Source: JBNGOQ01 sp050589645 (GTDB lineage: Bacteria; Bacteroidota; Bacteroidia; Flavobacteriales; Flavobacteriaceae). Taken from it: DNA of 64,000 bases. Below, in pieces: positions 8,410-17,698 of this stretch (position 1 is its first letter; each line of letters opens with the position of its first letter). The stretch is taken from NCBI RefSeq assembly GCF_050589645.1, contig NZ_JBNGOQ010000005.1, forward strand, positions 310,001-374,000. The letters are read 5' to 3'. Under the pieces are notes generated by a model. It searched no databases. It saw nothing but the letters and a program-made list of their open reading frames with translations, and was not told the DNA's origin. Made by a program: the position numbers and the translations under genes.

Positions 8410-8903
8410 GTCTTTTTGATAATTTTTTCCGGTTCCTCAGGTTCTTTCTTCTTGGAATTTCCCGGGAAAACCAAATTGGTGCTGGAGTAGGTGGTCCCAA
8501 AGGTGGCCGCTGCTGCAAAGACCTGCTGTATGGCATCCCTTAACTGATGTTCCGACAGCTCCCGCAAGGGGTGGGTAAATACGGACCAGATCACTTCATC
8601 GCTCAGCGCATATTTTACATCCAAGGCCGAATGGAAATTGGCCACTAAAGCGTTTAACAGCTGTTCTTCCTCCACTTGTTCACGTTCTACGATAGGCGAG
8701 ATGATCCGCATCCTATTGGCGTTCTCATCATAGATACAAATCAGTATTCTCTCCTGGTACATAAATTGAATGGCGTTTCCATTGGTTTGAAGTGTATCCG
8801 AAACTTCCGTGATAATTTCTTTCAGCTTCTCCGGATGCATTTCCTGGGAAGTGCCTACTCCGATGTAAAATAAGAAAAGAAAGGAGGTAATGATATAGCG
8901 CAT
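8406..8903 (-). CDS. Hypothetical exported protein
   Basis: 165 residues with a clear signal peptide (hydrophobic residues 4-17, then GTSQE). The mature part has alternating charged helices and ends in a Lys/Glu-rich tail. No known domain recognised. Its stop overlaps the stop of the convergent acyltransferase gene. It stands alone, with a 344 nt gap upstream. Confidence 0.65.
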   Translation of the reverse strand: MRYIITSFLFLFYIGVGTSQEMHPEKLKEIITEVSDTLQTNGNAIQFMYQERILICIYDENANRMRIISPIVEREQVEEEQLLNALVANFHSALDVKYALSDEVIWSVFTHPLRELSEHQLRDAIQQVFAAAATFGTTYSSTNLVFPGNSKKKEPEEPEKIIKKT

Positions 8904-9247
8904 GATAAGCTGTTTAAGGTTTAGTCGATTGGCGACCCCTTAATTTACAAATAAAAAACCATATGGTTTGGGCATAAAAGAGAGGATACGACCATGTACG
9001 CTTTGATAAACATTAGTTCAAGGTTAACCTATAATTAAATTACCGGATACCTCTGGTACAAAAGGAGCTTTTCCTGTACTTTCACCCTGGTATATGGCCA
9101 TGAATATTACGACAGGATCGCCTTAAGCCTAAATGTAGGTCCCGGACCTACAATACATATGGATTTGCAACACTTTTTTAATTATCTTGTAAGAAAAACT
9201 TTAACAATTAAAAATTTAAACCGTATATCACTTTAACATCCCACAAT
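8904..9247. other. Intergenic region between 8406-8903 and the ExeM gene
   Basis: Holds the divergent control regions of two genes. A poor plus-strand promoter candidate is TTTG at 9164-9167 and TATCTTG at 9183-9189, with a spacing of only 15 nt. Apart from the palindrome at 9134-9152 nothing else is recognisable, and no small ORF of note is seen. Confidence 0.4.
9134..9152. repeat. 19-bp perfect inverted repeat
   Basis: TGTAGGTCC, one base, then GGACCTACA: nine perfect base pairs with a 1 nt centre. No T-run follows and the loop is too small for a hairpin terminator, so a protein-binding operator upstream of the ExeM gene is more likely. It lies about 96-114 nt before the ATG. Confidence 0.5.
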
Positions 9248-12200
9248 ATGAAAAAAATTACTCCCTTGTTTGTTATTTCCCTTTTTCTGATGTGCTTCGG
9301 TCCGCTGATGGCACAGTCGACCTTGATCAGTGAATTTGAACCCAACCCTACCGGTGCCGATCCGGCGAACGTGAATTTTGAACTTAGTGGTACGCCGGGG
9401 ACTTCGTTTTCCGGGTGGATATTGAGCTTTGAAAACGATGGTGCCAGTGGCCTCGTAGACCGAGCCACCTCGGTTTCGGGCACCTTTGATAGCAACGGAT
9501 TGTTGGTAGTTTCCATTCCCGATTTGGAGAACCCCTCATTTACGGTTGCCCTGGTGTCTAACTTTACCGGTGTGGCAGGTACGACGGATATTGACAGTGA
9601 TGATGATGGAACGGCAGATGACCTTTCATCCCTTGGAACGGTTTTGGACGCTATTGGCGTACCGGATGCCGTGGCCGACGAAGCGACCCTGTACGGAACG
9701 GACCTTGGGGGAACCGACCTGGCCTTTAGTGGTGATGAACCCCGATTAATTTTCAGGGATGCCAGCGTGGGTCCGCTTTATGTGATCAACGATCCCGACA
9801 ATGGGCAGGTGTTCGATGCTTCCGGCACCGATGTTACTCCTGCCATTTTTAATACGGACCCAACGGTGGGAACCGATACGTTTGGCGTAATAAACCCCTC
9901 TACCGATGGCGGAGGAGGGGACGATATGGTTCCGCCAACCGCTGTCTGTAGGAACATTACCGTATCCTTGGACAGCGAGGGAAATGCTACCATTACCGCC
10001 GCCGATGTGGATGGGGGGTCTTCCGATAATGTAGGAATCGCCAGTTTGACCATAGATACCGATACCTTTACCATAGCCGACCTTGGTGAAAACGAGGTGA
10101 CCCTTACCGTAACCGATACCAGCGGTAATATGGCTACCTGCGTGGCCATTGTGACGGTAGAGGAGATGTCCTCGGTAATTGTGACACTGCGCATTACGGA
10201 GATTATGTACAATCCGTCCAGTGCGGAAGACAATTGGGAATGGGTAGAGATCTATAATGCCGGGGAAGAACCTGTTGATTTGAGCGGTTATGTCATAGAT
10301 GACGGCAATGGTGTTGCGCACCCTAGCGCGAATATCGCTAGCGGAATACTGCCACCGGGCACCTCGGCCATCCTATACAATTCTGACGATGTCAGTGCCT
10401 CGGATTTTCGTGCAGCCTGGGGGAATGTAAACCTCATTCCTGTTACCAACTGGGGAGCTATGGCCCTCAACAATGGTGGCGATACTATAGGCATTTGGAA
10501 TAATTTTTCCAGTTATAGCGGTGATCATGCAACGCAGCTCAATGTTATAGAGCAGGTAGCCTATGATGACGACGGCACGATATGGCCTTCCGATAATGGG
10601 CAGAGTTCCATCTATCTATCGGATCTGAGTGCTGACAATACAGTTGGAACAAATTGGGCATTGAGTGCCGATGGCGCTACGACACCAATTTTTGATGCCT
10701 ATACCGCTACTGCGGTGGGTGGGAACAGTGGAAACGATATCGGATCGCCCGGCCTACCCTTGGAAGGCCTAGTGATAACCGAGGTTATGTACAATCCCTC
10801 GAGTGCCGAGGACAATTGGGAATGGGTGGAAATCTACAATATCGGTTCTTCGGAAATTGATCTTACCGGTTATGTCATTGATGATAATAATGGTACGGCG
10901 CATCCCAGTGCCAATATAGCAGGAGGCACGTTGGCCCCCGGGGCCTCAGCCATCCTGTACAATGCAGATGATGTAGGCGCCGCCGATTTTGGGTCGGCCT
11001 GGGGCAATGTAAACCTTATCGCCGTAAGCAATTGGTCCGCTATGGGCCTAAACAATGGTGGTGATACCATTGGTATTTGGGAGAATTTCGAAGATTATAC
11101 CGGGGACAACCAAACCCAAAACAATGTTGTTGAACAGCTTGCCTATGACGATGATGGGACCGTTTGGCCCGCAGATGATGGCTTTGCATCCATATATTTA
11201 ACGGATTTATTTTCGGACAATACAGATGGCTCCAATTGGGCATTGAGTACGGATGGGGCCACCACACCACTTTTTGACGCGTATACGGCTCAAAATGCGG
11301 GGGGCAATAGCGGGAACGATATCGGATCGCCTGGAGTGCTTATCATTGGTGAGCCGGTATTCATTAGTCAAGTGCAGGGAACAGGTACCACAGTAGCCAT
11401 TACGGAACCTGTCATTATAGAAGCCATTGTAGTAGGCGATTTCCAAAACGACAGCCAGTTAGACGGCTTTTATGTACAGGAAGAGGACGTGGATGCCGAT
11501 GGGGACCCCAATACCTCTGAGGGCATTTTTGTTTTCTGTGGGTCCAATAACTGTGGTGCTTTTCCAGATGTTGCTGTGGGTGACAAGGTACAGGTTACAG
11601 GAACTCCTACCGATTTTGGCGCCCAAAGCCAGATTGCCATGAGTTCCCTATCGGTAATTAGTAGTGGAAATGACCTTCCTACGGCGGCCACGATTGATTT
11701 GCCTGTAAACGCAGTAGCGGATCTTGAAGCCTATGAAGGTATGCGCGTGACTTTTGTGGACAAACTTTATGTGACCGAACATTTTAATTTGGGGAGCTTT
11801 GGGGAAGTAGTCCTGACCTCTCAAAACGACAGACTACCACAGCCCACAGCCATTGCGGCACCGGGCACCGATGCCAATGCCGTAGCCGCCGCCAACTTTT
11901 TGGACCGGATTGTATTGGATGACGGCCAGACCGGTTCGGGCCCTGAGCCTTTGGTATTTCCACTTGGATTTGATGCCCTTAACACACTTCGGGGTGGCGA
12001 TTCCTTGGAACCCGGCCTTACGGGAGTACTTGGAGAAGGGTTTAACCAGTACCGCATTCAACCCACTGGAACGGTCAATTTTTCTAGCACCAACCCAAGG
12101 ACGGAGGTTCCTGAAGATGTGGGAGGAAATATCAAAGTAGCCAGTTTCAATGTGCTGAATTTTTTTACCACCTTAAACGAAAGAGGTGCCGAATCCGCCT

Positions 12201-14059
12201 TTGAGTTCAACAGACAGCGAGACAAAATACTGGCAGCCATTCGGGCCATTGATGCGGACATTACAGGTTTGATCGAATTGGAAAATAATGCTACCGCCTC
12301 CTTACAATCACTTATTGATGGCTTAAATGCCGTGGATGGTGCCGATGCATGGGCGTTTGTGGACGCCGGTGTTATCGGTACCGACCAGATTAAAGTAGGG
12401 ATTATTTATAAAACTGCCGTAGTGCAGGAATCGGGTGCCCCTGCCATACTTGATAGTTCGGTAGATGCCCGTTTCATCGATACACAAAACCGACCTGTAC
12501 TTGCCCAGACCTTTGAGGTTGTGGACAGTGACAATCCCGATTTCGGGGAAGGGCTTACGGTAGCCGTGACCCATTTAAAATCCAAGGGATCGGATTGTGA
12601 TGCCCTTGGGGATCCGGATATTGGCGATGGACAGGGCAATTGTAACCAAACTAGGACCAGTGCCGCCTTCGCCTTGGTAGATTGGCTGGCTACCAACCCC
12701 ACCGGAAACCCGGATACCGATGTTATTGTGCTAGGTGATTTTAACGCATATCAAATGGAAGACCCAATAACTGCCATGAAATTGGGGCCGGATGACACCG
12801 CCGATACCGAGGATGATTATACCCAGCTTGTAGGCCCGGAGGACTATAGCTTTGTTTTTTCAGGACTGTGGGGCTCCCTGGACAATGCCTTTGTGAACGG
12901 CAGCTTGCAATCCCAGGTCACCGGAACAACCAGTTGGCATATCAGTGCCGACGAACCAAGAATCTTGGACTACAATGACAATTTTCAATCCCCTGCACAG
13001 ATTGCGGCCTGGTATAACGTGGACCCCTATCGTGCATCGGACCACGACCCGATTATAGTAGGAATGGATCTCAGCGGCGATGTGGAACTGACCGTGACAG
13101 CCTTTTACCTGATCAATGCGGATACCAATGAGGACATTGGACTTATAACCGAAGGAGGGCTATTTGACATTGGCGCACTGCCCACGACAAATTTGAGCAT
13201 ACGTGCGGAAGCGACCAATGATACGGAAAGCGTAAGATTGGAGCTGACAGGTGCACTGGGTACGGCAAGAACGGAAAACATAGTTCCTTACGCACTATTT
13301 GGTGACAAATCCGGAAATTATTCAGGACAGGAGTTTGGAGTAGGTACTTATATGTTGAAAGCTACACCTTATTCTGGAAAGGGCCTAAGCGGCGACATAG
13401 GTACCGCCCGAACGGTCAATTTTGAATTGACCAACGAAAATCTGTCCATCCTAAGTTTTGCCTTGGTCGATGCGGATACCGATCAAGACATTATGACCTT
13501 GACCGATGGCGCTGAGGTAGACCTTTCAGTTCTTCCCACATCCAATCTTAACATACGTGCTCTTGCCACCTTAGGCACGGGAAGCGTCCAATTGGAACTT
13601 GGCGGTGCCATGTCCGCTATGAGAACAGAGAACGTAGCACCCTTTGCACTTTATGGGGATAGCTCGGGCGACTTTGGAGGACAGGCCTTTATACCTGGCG
13701 ATTATAGTCTGGAAGCTACGCCATATTCGGAAAGTGGATTAGGAGGAACTCAGGGAACAAGCCTGGCCCTAAACTTTGTGGTACTGGACCAAAATCAGAT
13801 TTCGACCAGCGCACTGGCCCTCTATCCGAATCCTGCCAATGTGGAAGTCATGATTTCCATTGATGAAAAGGCCGGGATTCAGGAGTTTTTGATCTACGAC
13901 ATCTATGGAATGCTGGTTGCTAAATACCCTGCGGAGAGTTTCAAACGCGCTGCAGATTACGCCTTGAATGTCAGTACGCTGAAAGCGGGAATCTATTTTC
14001 TGGTTGCCGTAAATGGCCAAGGACCAAACCTCGAGAAAAGATTGGTCATTGCCAGGTAG
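9248..14059 (+). CDS. Secreted ExeM/NucH-type endonuclease with lamin-tail domains and T9SS sorting signal
   Basis: A 1603-residue exported protein likely to degrade extracellular DNA. Order: signal peptide (1-22); N-terminal region; HYR/Ig-like domain (about 225-305); two lamin-tail domains (about 312-430 and 508-630, both starting EIMYNPSSAEDNWEWVEIYN or nearly so); an OB-fold region (about 690-800); an exonuclease-endonuclease-phosphatase domain (about 960-1275) with catalytic-type motifs SFNVLNFF, IELENN, THLKSKG, GDFNAYQ and SDHDPI; two tandem ~115-residue beta repeats (about 1278-1394 and 1397-1514); and a C-terminal type IX sorting domain (from 1517, ALYPNPA...GIYFLV...KRLVI). Monocistronic, with its own terminator. 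Confidence 0.92.
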   Translation: MKKITPLFVISLFLMCFGPLMAQSTLISEFEPNPTGADPANVNFELSGTPGTSFSGWILSFENDGASGLVDRATSVSGTFDSNGLLVVSIPDLENPSFTVALVSNFTGVAGTTDIDSDDDGTADDLSSLGTVLDAIGVPDAVADEATLYGTDLGGTDLAFSGDEPRLIFRDASVGPLYVINDPDNGQVFDASGTDVTPAIFNTDPTVGTDTFGVINPSTDGGGGDDMVPPTAVCRNITVSLDSEGNATITAADVDGGSSDNVGIASLTIDTDTFTIADLGENEVTLTVTDTSGNMATCVAIVTVEEMSSVIVTLRITEIMYNPSSAEDNWEWVEIYNAGEEPVDLSGYVIDDGNGVAHPSANIASGILPPGTSAILYNSDDVSASDFRAAWGNVNLIPVTNWGAMALNNGGDTIGIWNNFSSYSGDHATQLNVIEQVAYDDDGTIWPSDNGQSSIYLSDLSADNTVGTNWALSADGATTPIFDAYTATAVGGNSGNDIGSPGLPLEGLVITEVMYNPSSAEDNWEWVEIYNIGSSEIDLTGYVIDDNNGTAHPSANIAGGTLAPGASAILYNADDVGAADFGSAWGNVNLIAVSNWSAMGLNNGGDTIGIWENFEDYTGDNQTQNNVVEQLAYDDDGTVWPADDGFASIYLTDLFSDNTDGSNWALSTDGATTPLFDAYTAQNAGGNSGNDIGSPGVLIIGEPVFISQVQGTGTTVAITEPVIIEAIVVGDFQNDSQLDGFYVQEEDVDADGDPNTSEGIFVFCGSNNCGAFPDVAVGDKVQVTGTPTDFGAQSQIAMSSLSVISSGNDLPTAATIDLPVNAVADLEAYEGMRVTFVDKLYVTEHFNLGSFGEVVLTSQNDRLPQPTAIAAPGTDANAVAAANFLDRIVLDDGQTGSGPEPLVFPLGFDALNTLRGGDSLEPGLTGVLGEGFNQYRIQPTGTVNFSSTNPRTEVPEDVGGNIKVASFNVLNFFTTLNERGAESAFEFNRQRDKILAAIRAIDADITGLIELENNATASLQSLIDGLNAVDGADAWAFVDAGVIGTDQIKVGIIYKTAVVQESGAPAILDSSVDARFIDTQNRPVLAQTFEVVDSDNPDFGEGLTVAVTHLKSKGSDCDALGDPDIGDGQGNCNQTRTSAAFALVDWLATNPTGNPDTDVIVLGDFNAYQMEDPITAMKLGPDDTADTEDDYTQLVGPEDYSFVFSGLWGSLDNAFVNGSLQSQVTGTTSWHISADEPRILDYNDNFQSPAQIAAWYNVDPYRASDHDPIIVGMDLSGDVELTVTAFYLINADTNEDIGLITEGGLFDIGALPTTNLSIRAEATNDTESVRLELTGALGTARTENIVPYALFGDKSGNYSGQEFGVGTYMLKATPYSGKGLSGDIGTARTVNFELTNENLSILSFALVDADTDQDIMTLTDGAEVDLSVLPTSNLNIRALATLGTGSVQLELGGAMSAMRTENVAPFALYGDSSGDFGGQAFIPGDYSLEATPYSESGLGGTQGTSLALNFVVLDQNQISTSALALYPNPANVEVMISIDEKAGIQEFLIYDIYGMLVAKYPAESFKRAADYALNVSTLKAGIYFLVAVNGQGPNLEKRLVIAR

Positions 14060-14084
14060 TTAACAATATCTTGAAGGTACATTC

Positions 14085-14117
14085 AAAGAGACCTATTTTC
14101 CCCCGGGTCTCTTTTTT
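14085..14117 (+). terminator. Intrinsic terminator after the ExeM gene
   Basis: AAAGAGACC at 14085-14093 pairs with GGTCTCTTT at 14106-14114, followed by a T-run to 14117. Confidence 0.85.
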
Positions 14118-14158
14118 ATGCCGTAATGGGAGGTAACAAGGAAGGTAAAGGATAGGGG

Positions 14159-14641
14159 TTACAGTTTTACGAAGTCTAGGTCTGCATCCGCATTTTCCGC
14201 TGTGCCATCCGCGTCAAAATCAAAAACAATGGGCCCTTCCACAGATAAGGTCGTGGCAGTGCTTTGGATGTCGAAAACCACTTCAACACCTGGATTTGCA
14301 TCAAAGGTTACGAGTACGGTCGTGCCTTCAAAGGCCAATCTTCCGGTAATAATATCAGGAGGATTTTCCCCTATGACCACGGTATAGGTAAAAACGCCAC
14401 TGGCCTGAATGTTCAAAAGGACTTCCCCACCTTCCGCAACGGCATCGATCTGTTCTGGACCTCCGGCAAAGGCAATATCAAAGACAGCACTGGTAGCCCT
14501 CCAGTTTCCGGTAATATCCGCTATGGGATTACCACCAGGCTCACCAGGGCCAGGTACGGGTGTTTCATCGCCATCAGTAGAGCTACAAGAGATGAGTAGG
14601 AATAGCCCTAAACACGAAAAAAGGGGCATTAACTTTTTCAT
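14159..14641 (-). CDS. Lipoprotein with lipocalin-like domain
   Basis: 160 residues. A type II signal peptide ends in the lipobox LLISC, so it is lipid-anchored. After a Pro/Gly-rich linker, ITGNWRATSAVFD and the beta-rich rest resemble the lipocalin-like (DUF4923/5004-type) small lipoproteins of Flavobacteria. It converges on the ExeM gene and shares the intergenic space holding that gene's terminator. No partner gene. Function unknown. Confidence 0.75.
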   Translation of the reverse strand: MKKLMPLFSCLGLFLLISCSSTDGDETPVPGPGEPGGNPIADITGNWRATSAVFDIAFAGGPEQIDAVAEGGEVLLNIQASGVFTYTVVIGENPPDIITGRLAFEGTTVLVTFDANPGVEVVFDIQSTATTLSVEGPIVFDFDADGTAENADADLDFVKL

Positions 14642-14819
14642 AACGGGGGATTCTAGGGGTTACAAATTTGTAACATAATCCCTACAAAGGACGTTCCAAA
14701 TCCGATAAAAACCATATTTTTTCGACTATTGGTAGTAAAAAAGAGAGGAAGAACCTGTCCATTCTGGAACCCTATGTCTGGAAGGACCTGGATTTTGACC
14801 CAGCCGCAATCTAGCGCAA

Positions 14820-15530
14820 TCATTCCTGCATGGTGTGGTACACGTTCTGTACATCGTCGTCCTCCTCAATTTTTTCCAACAGTTTTTCCACGTCGGCGAT
14901 TTGCTCTTCGTTCAAGGCCTTGGTTACTTGTGGAATACGTTCAAAACCTGAGGATAAAATTTCAATTTCCCGGACTTCCAGTTCCTTTTGTAATGATCCA
15001 AAACTCTCGAAAGGGGCATAGATCAGGATACCGTCATCATCCACAAAGACCTCTTCGGCGCCGTAATCGATCATCTCCAATTCCAGTTCTTCGGGGTCAA
15101 TGCCCTCTGCATTGATGCGGAAATTGCACGTATGGTCAAACATGAACTCCACGGAACCTGAGGTACCCAGGCTCCCGTTGCATTTGTTGAAATAGCTACG
15201 TATGTTGGCCACGGTACGGGTGTTGTTGTCGGTTGCGGTTTCGATCAGTATGGCTATACCGTGCGGCGCATACCCTTCAAAAAGCACTTCCTTATAATCG
15301 CCCTGACTCTTATCGGAGGCCCGTTTTATGGCCCTTTCTATGTTGTCCTTGGGCATGTTGACCGCTTTGGCGTTTTGGATGACTGCCCGTAGTCTTGCGT
15401 TTGCGTCGGGATCCGCCCCACCTTCCTTGACCGCCATAACAATGTCCTTGCCAATACGGGTAAAGGCCTTGGACATGGCCGCCCATCGTTTCATTTTACG
15501 TGCTTTTCTGAATTCGAAAGCTCTTCCCAT
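14820..15530 (-). CDS. yebC: YebC/PmpR family DNA-binding protein
   Basis: 236 residues of the widespread YebC family: MGRAFEFRKARKMKRWAAMSKAF at the N-terminus (Bacteroidetes variant of the GHSKW motif), PKDNIERAIKRA, YEGYAP-like LFEGYAPHGIA, TDNNTRTVANIR and GSLGTSGSVEFMF. Family members act as transcription regulators or help translation of proline-rich stretches; which applies here cannot be told. It has its own promoter upstream. Confidence 0.93.
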   Translation of the reverse strand: MGRAFEFRKARKMKRWAAMSKAFTRIGKDIVMAVKEGGADPDANARLRAVIQNAKAVNMPKDNIERAIKRASDKSQGDYKEVLFEGYAPHGIAILIETATDNNTRTVANIRSYFNKCNGSLGTSGSVEFMFDHTCNFRINAEGIDPEELELEMIDYGAEEVFVDDDGILIYAPFESFGSLQKELEVREIEILSSGFERIPQVTKALNEEQIADVEKLLEKIEEDDDVQNVYHTMQE

Positions 15531-15555
15531 CTAATCTAAAATTGGTAAACTGCCA

Positions 15556-15585
15556 CAAATTTAGCAAAATTTGATAGGGTCGCAA
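15556..15585 (-). promoter_or_regulatory. yebC promoter
   Basis: On the minus strand, TTG (15585-15583), 19 nt, then TAAATTTG (15563-15556), a full match to the Bacteroidetes TTG-N19-TAnnTTTG pattern. The start point would be about 20 nt before the yebC ATG. Confidence 0.7.
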
Positions 15586-15612
15586 GTGGGGAGCTAAGGT
15601 ATGTGGCCCACA

Positions 15613-15894
15613 TTATCCCACGATTTTTTCAATGGTGTGCGCCAGGTCAAAATCGTAAGTGGTGATTCCGCCCGCATCATGCGTATTTAAACGAACGGAC
15701 AGGGAATTGTAGACGTTACTCCACTCCGGATGGTGTCCTTGAGCCTCACATTCAAAGGCAATACGGGTCATGACGGCAAAGGCCTCTTTAAAGTCGGTGA
15801 ACCGAAAGGACTTTTCAATAGCCCCATTGTTATACCGCCAGCCTTGCAGTTTTTCCAATCTTTTTTCAATATCGGCTTGTGATAATTTTTCCAT
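15613..15894 (-). CDS. 4a-hydroxytetrahydrobiopterin dehydratase (pterin-4a-carbinolamine dehydratase)
   Basis: 93-residue enzyme that recycles pterin cofactor after aromatic amino acid hydroxylation. It shows the active-site signature with CEAQGHHPEWSNVYN, then a later THDAGG (His-Asp). The length is typical. No phenylalanine hydroxylase is nearby. It lies 64 nt downstream of the RmlD-like gene on the same strand. Confidence 0.92.
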   Translation of the reverse strand: MEKLSQADIEKRLEKLQGWRYNNGAIEKSFRFTDFKEAFAVMTRIAFECEAQGHHPEWSNVYNSLSVRLNTHDAGGITTYDFDLAHTIEKIVG

Positions 15895-15958
15895 AGCGTA
15901 TCTGATTTTATTAAAGGTAATAAAATTATGTCTTTGCCAGGAGTACTGTTTTTTAGGT

Positions 15959-16780
15959 CTAGCTCATGATATGGTGATCAATGATCTCCTGATAAGCGGT
16001 CTGTAGGTTTTTGGGCAGTTTGTTGTCCTTGGGCAATACGGCAAGGTAGCGCTCGTCATTGGTGGTAAAGACCCTTTTATAGATAGGGTTGAAATCCCCG
16101 ATACGGTCCACCACTTCTTTGATAAAATCTTCGTGGTGTACCAGGTCATGACTTCCTAGATGGTAGATACCACTTTTTGAGCGGTTGATGAGGTAGTGGA
16201 TTTGCTGGGTAAGTTTATCGTCATTGGTCACATTCATAATTAGATTGGGAAATACCTCCACGGGCTCATTGTTCCAGATACAGGATTTAATTTCCTTTAT
16301 CCTGGGCGAGGTGTTCCCAAAAACCATTGGTATTCTCAAAATAGCCGTTTTTCTTTTGGGAAGACGCAGAAGCATGTTCTCTATTTTGATTTTTAAACGG
16401 CCATAGACACTTTCCGAAAGCGTTTTATCGTATTCATAGGAAGGGAATTTGCTATAGGAATCGAAGACATTGGCGGAGGACAAAAAATACAAGGTACAGT
16501 CATGCTTGGACACGTATTCCAGGATATGCCCATGCGCTTGTATCTGAGCACCAAAATTGCCTCTTAGGGCCGATATGATAAAATGTGGCTGTACTTTTTC
16601 CAGTAAGCGATAGACATCGTCCTCTTCCATGTCATATCTAAAGAACTGTTGATTACCATCGTAGGTGTTAGCTGCGGAACAGTAAGTACCAAAGGTGTCA
16701 AAATAGGAACAGAGCTCCCTGTAGATGGCATTGCCAATAAACCCACTGGCACCGAGTATGAGGATTTTACTTTTCTCCAA
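15959..16780 (-). CDS. NAD(P)-dependent sugar nucleotide reductase/epimerase (RmlD-like SDR)
   Basis: 273-residue extended short-chain dehydrogenase. The N-terminus has the Rossmann motif ILGASGFIGNAI; SSANVFDSYS stands in the catalytic Ser/Thr region; the usual YxxxK tyrosine region is ESVYGRLKIKIE (Tyr-Gly-Arg-Leu-Lys, consistent with YxxxK). C-terminal part resembles the RmlD substrate-binding domain. The substrate is unknown. It starts 3 nt after the glutaminase stop, in an apparent gcvT-glsA-RmlD-like operon. Confidence 0.8.
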   Translation of the reverse strand: MEKSKILILGASGFIGNAIYRELCSYFDTFGTYCSAANTYDGNQQFFRYDMEEDDVYRLLEKVQPHFIISALRGNFGAQIQAHGHILEYVSKHDCTLYFLSSANVFDSYSKFPSYEYDKTLSESVYGRLKIKIENMLLRLPKRKTAILRIPMVFGNTSPRIKEIKSCIWNNEPVEVFPNLIMNVTNDDKLTQQIHYLINRSKSGIYHLGSHDLVHHEDFIKEVVDRIGDFNPIYKRVFTTNDERYLAVLPKDNKLPKNLQTAYQEIIDHHIMS

Positions 16781-16783
16781 TTG

Positions 16784-17698
16784 CTAAAAAATTGATCGTC
16801 CGGTTTTTGTGGTCAACTGTTCCAAAGCCAGCATACCCAATTGGGAGTTTCCCTTTTTGTTAAGGCCTGGAGACCAGGTGGCCACAGAAAATTCGTTGGG
16901 CAATACGGCCACGATTCCTCCACCGACCCCGCTTTTACCAGGAAGACCCACTTCAAAGGCAAACTCTCCCGCTTCATCATAAAAACCACAGGTAAGCATA
17001 AGGGCATTGATCCTTTTTACATGGTTGAGGTTAAAATATTTGTTGTCATGTAGGCATTTGCCGCGGTTCATGAACATGTAAAATACATTGGCCAGCTGTC
17101 TGCAGGACATGTGTAGGGCACATTGATGAAAATAAAAATCGAGCACCTGTTCAACATCGTTCTCCAGATTTCCATAGGACTTTAAAAGATTGGCCGCCGC
17201 GTAGTTGCGGAAGCCCGTTTCCTTCTCTGATCGCGCCACACTGGGATCATAGGCTATGCTGGGGTCACTGGCGATGGTCCTGATATAGGTTAGAAAATCA
17301 TCCTTGGGATTTTTTAAACGTGAGACCAATACATCAGCGATGACTATGGCTCCGGCATTGATCAATGGGTTTCTGGGAATGCCGTTCTCCATTTCCAGTA
17401 AGGACAAATGGTTAAAGGGATCTCCGGAAGGTTCTACATTTACCCGTTCCCATAGATCGTCCCCTACTATGGAAAAGGCGTATCCCAAGGAAAGCACCTT
17501 AGAGATACTCTGTATGGAAAAGGCTTCGTCCGAGTTACCCGAACTATATTCATTTCCTGCATCATCAATGAGGTGTATTCCAAATTTATTGATGTCGATC
17601 TTGGCCAGCTCGGGAATATAGGAGGCAACCGTTCCCCTGTCCTTTGCGGTTGAAAGGTCGCCCAAAATTTCATTCAAAATACGCTGAAAGTCGATCAT
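16784..17698 (-). CDS. glsA: Glutaminase
   Basis: 304 residues, the normal length of a bacterial serine-dependent beta-lactamase-fold glutaminase, which turns glutamine into glutamate and ammonia. SIQSISK carries the SxxK nucleophile, INAGAI the conserved Asn, and the segment around SEKETGFRN/NYAAANLL the Tyr/Asn binding residues; GKSGVGGGI is near the C-terminus. Its start overlaps the stop of gcvT by one base, so translation is probably coupled. Confidence 0.95.
   Translation of the reverse strand: MIDFQRILNEILGDLSTAKDRGTVASYIPELAKIDINKFGIHLIDDAGNEYSSGNSDEAFSIQSISKVLSLGYAFSIVGDDLWERVNVEPSGDPFNHLSLLEMENGIPRNPLINAGAIVIADVLVSRLKNPKDDFLTYIRTIASDPSIAYDPSVARSEKETGFRNYAAANLLKSYGNLENDVEQVLDFYFHQCALHMSCRQLANVFYMFMNRGKCLHDNKYFNLNHVKRINALMLTCGFYDEAGEFAFEVGLPGKSGVGGGIVAVLPNEFSVATWSPGLNKKGNSQLGMLALEQLTTKTGRSIF

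Noticed and set aside
9134..9152. Palindrome as a transcription terminator
   Set aside because: The 1 nt centre cannot form a loop without opening base pairs, and no T-run follows on either strand.
9546..13045. Many overlapping ORFs on both strands inside the ExeM gene
   Set aside because: They are shadows of a repetitive, Asp/Gly/Thr-rich coding sequence and show no domain, start or promoter of their own.
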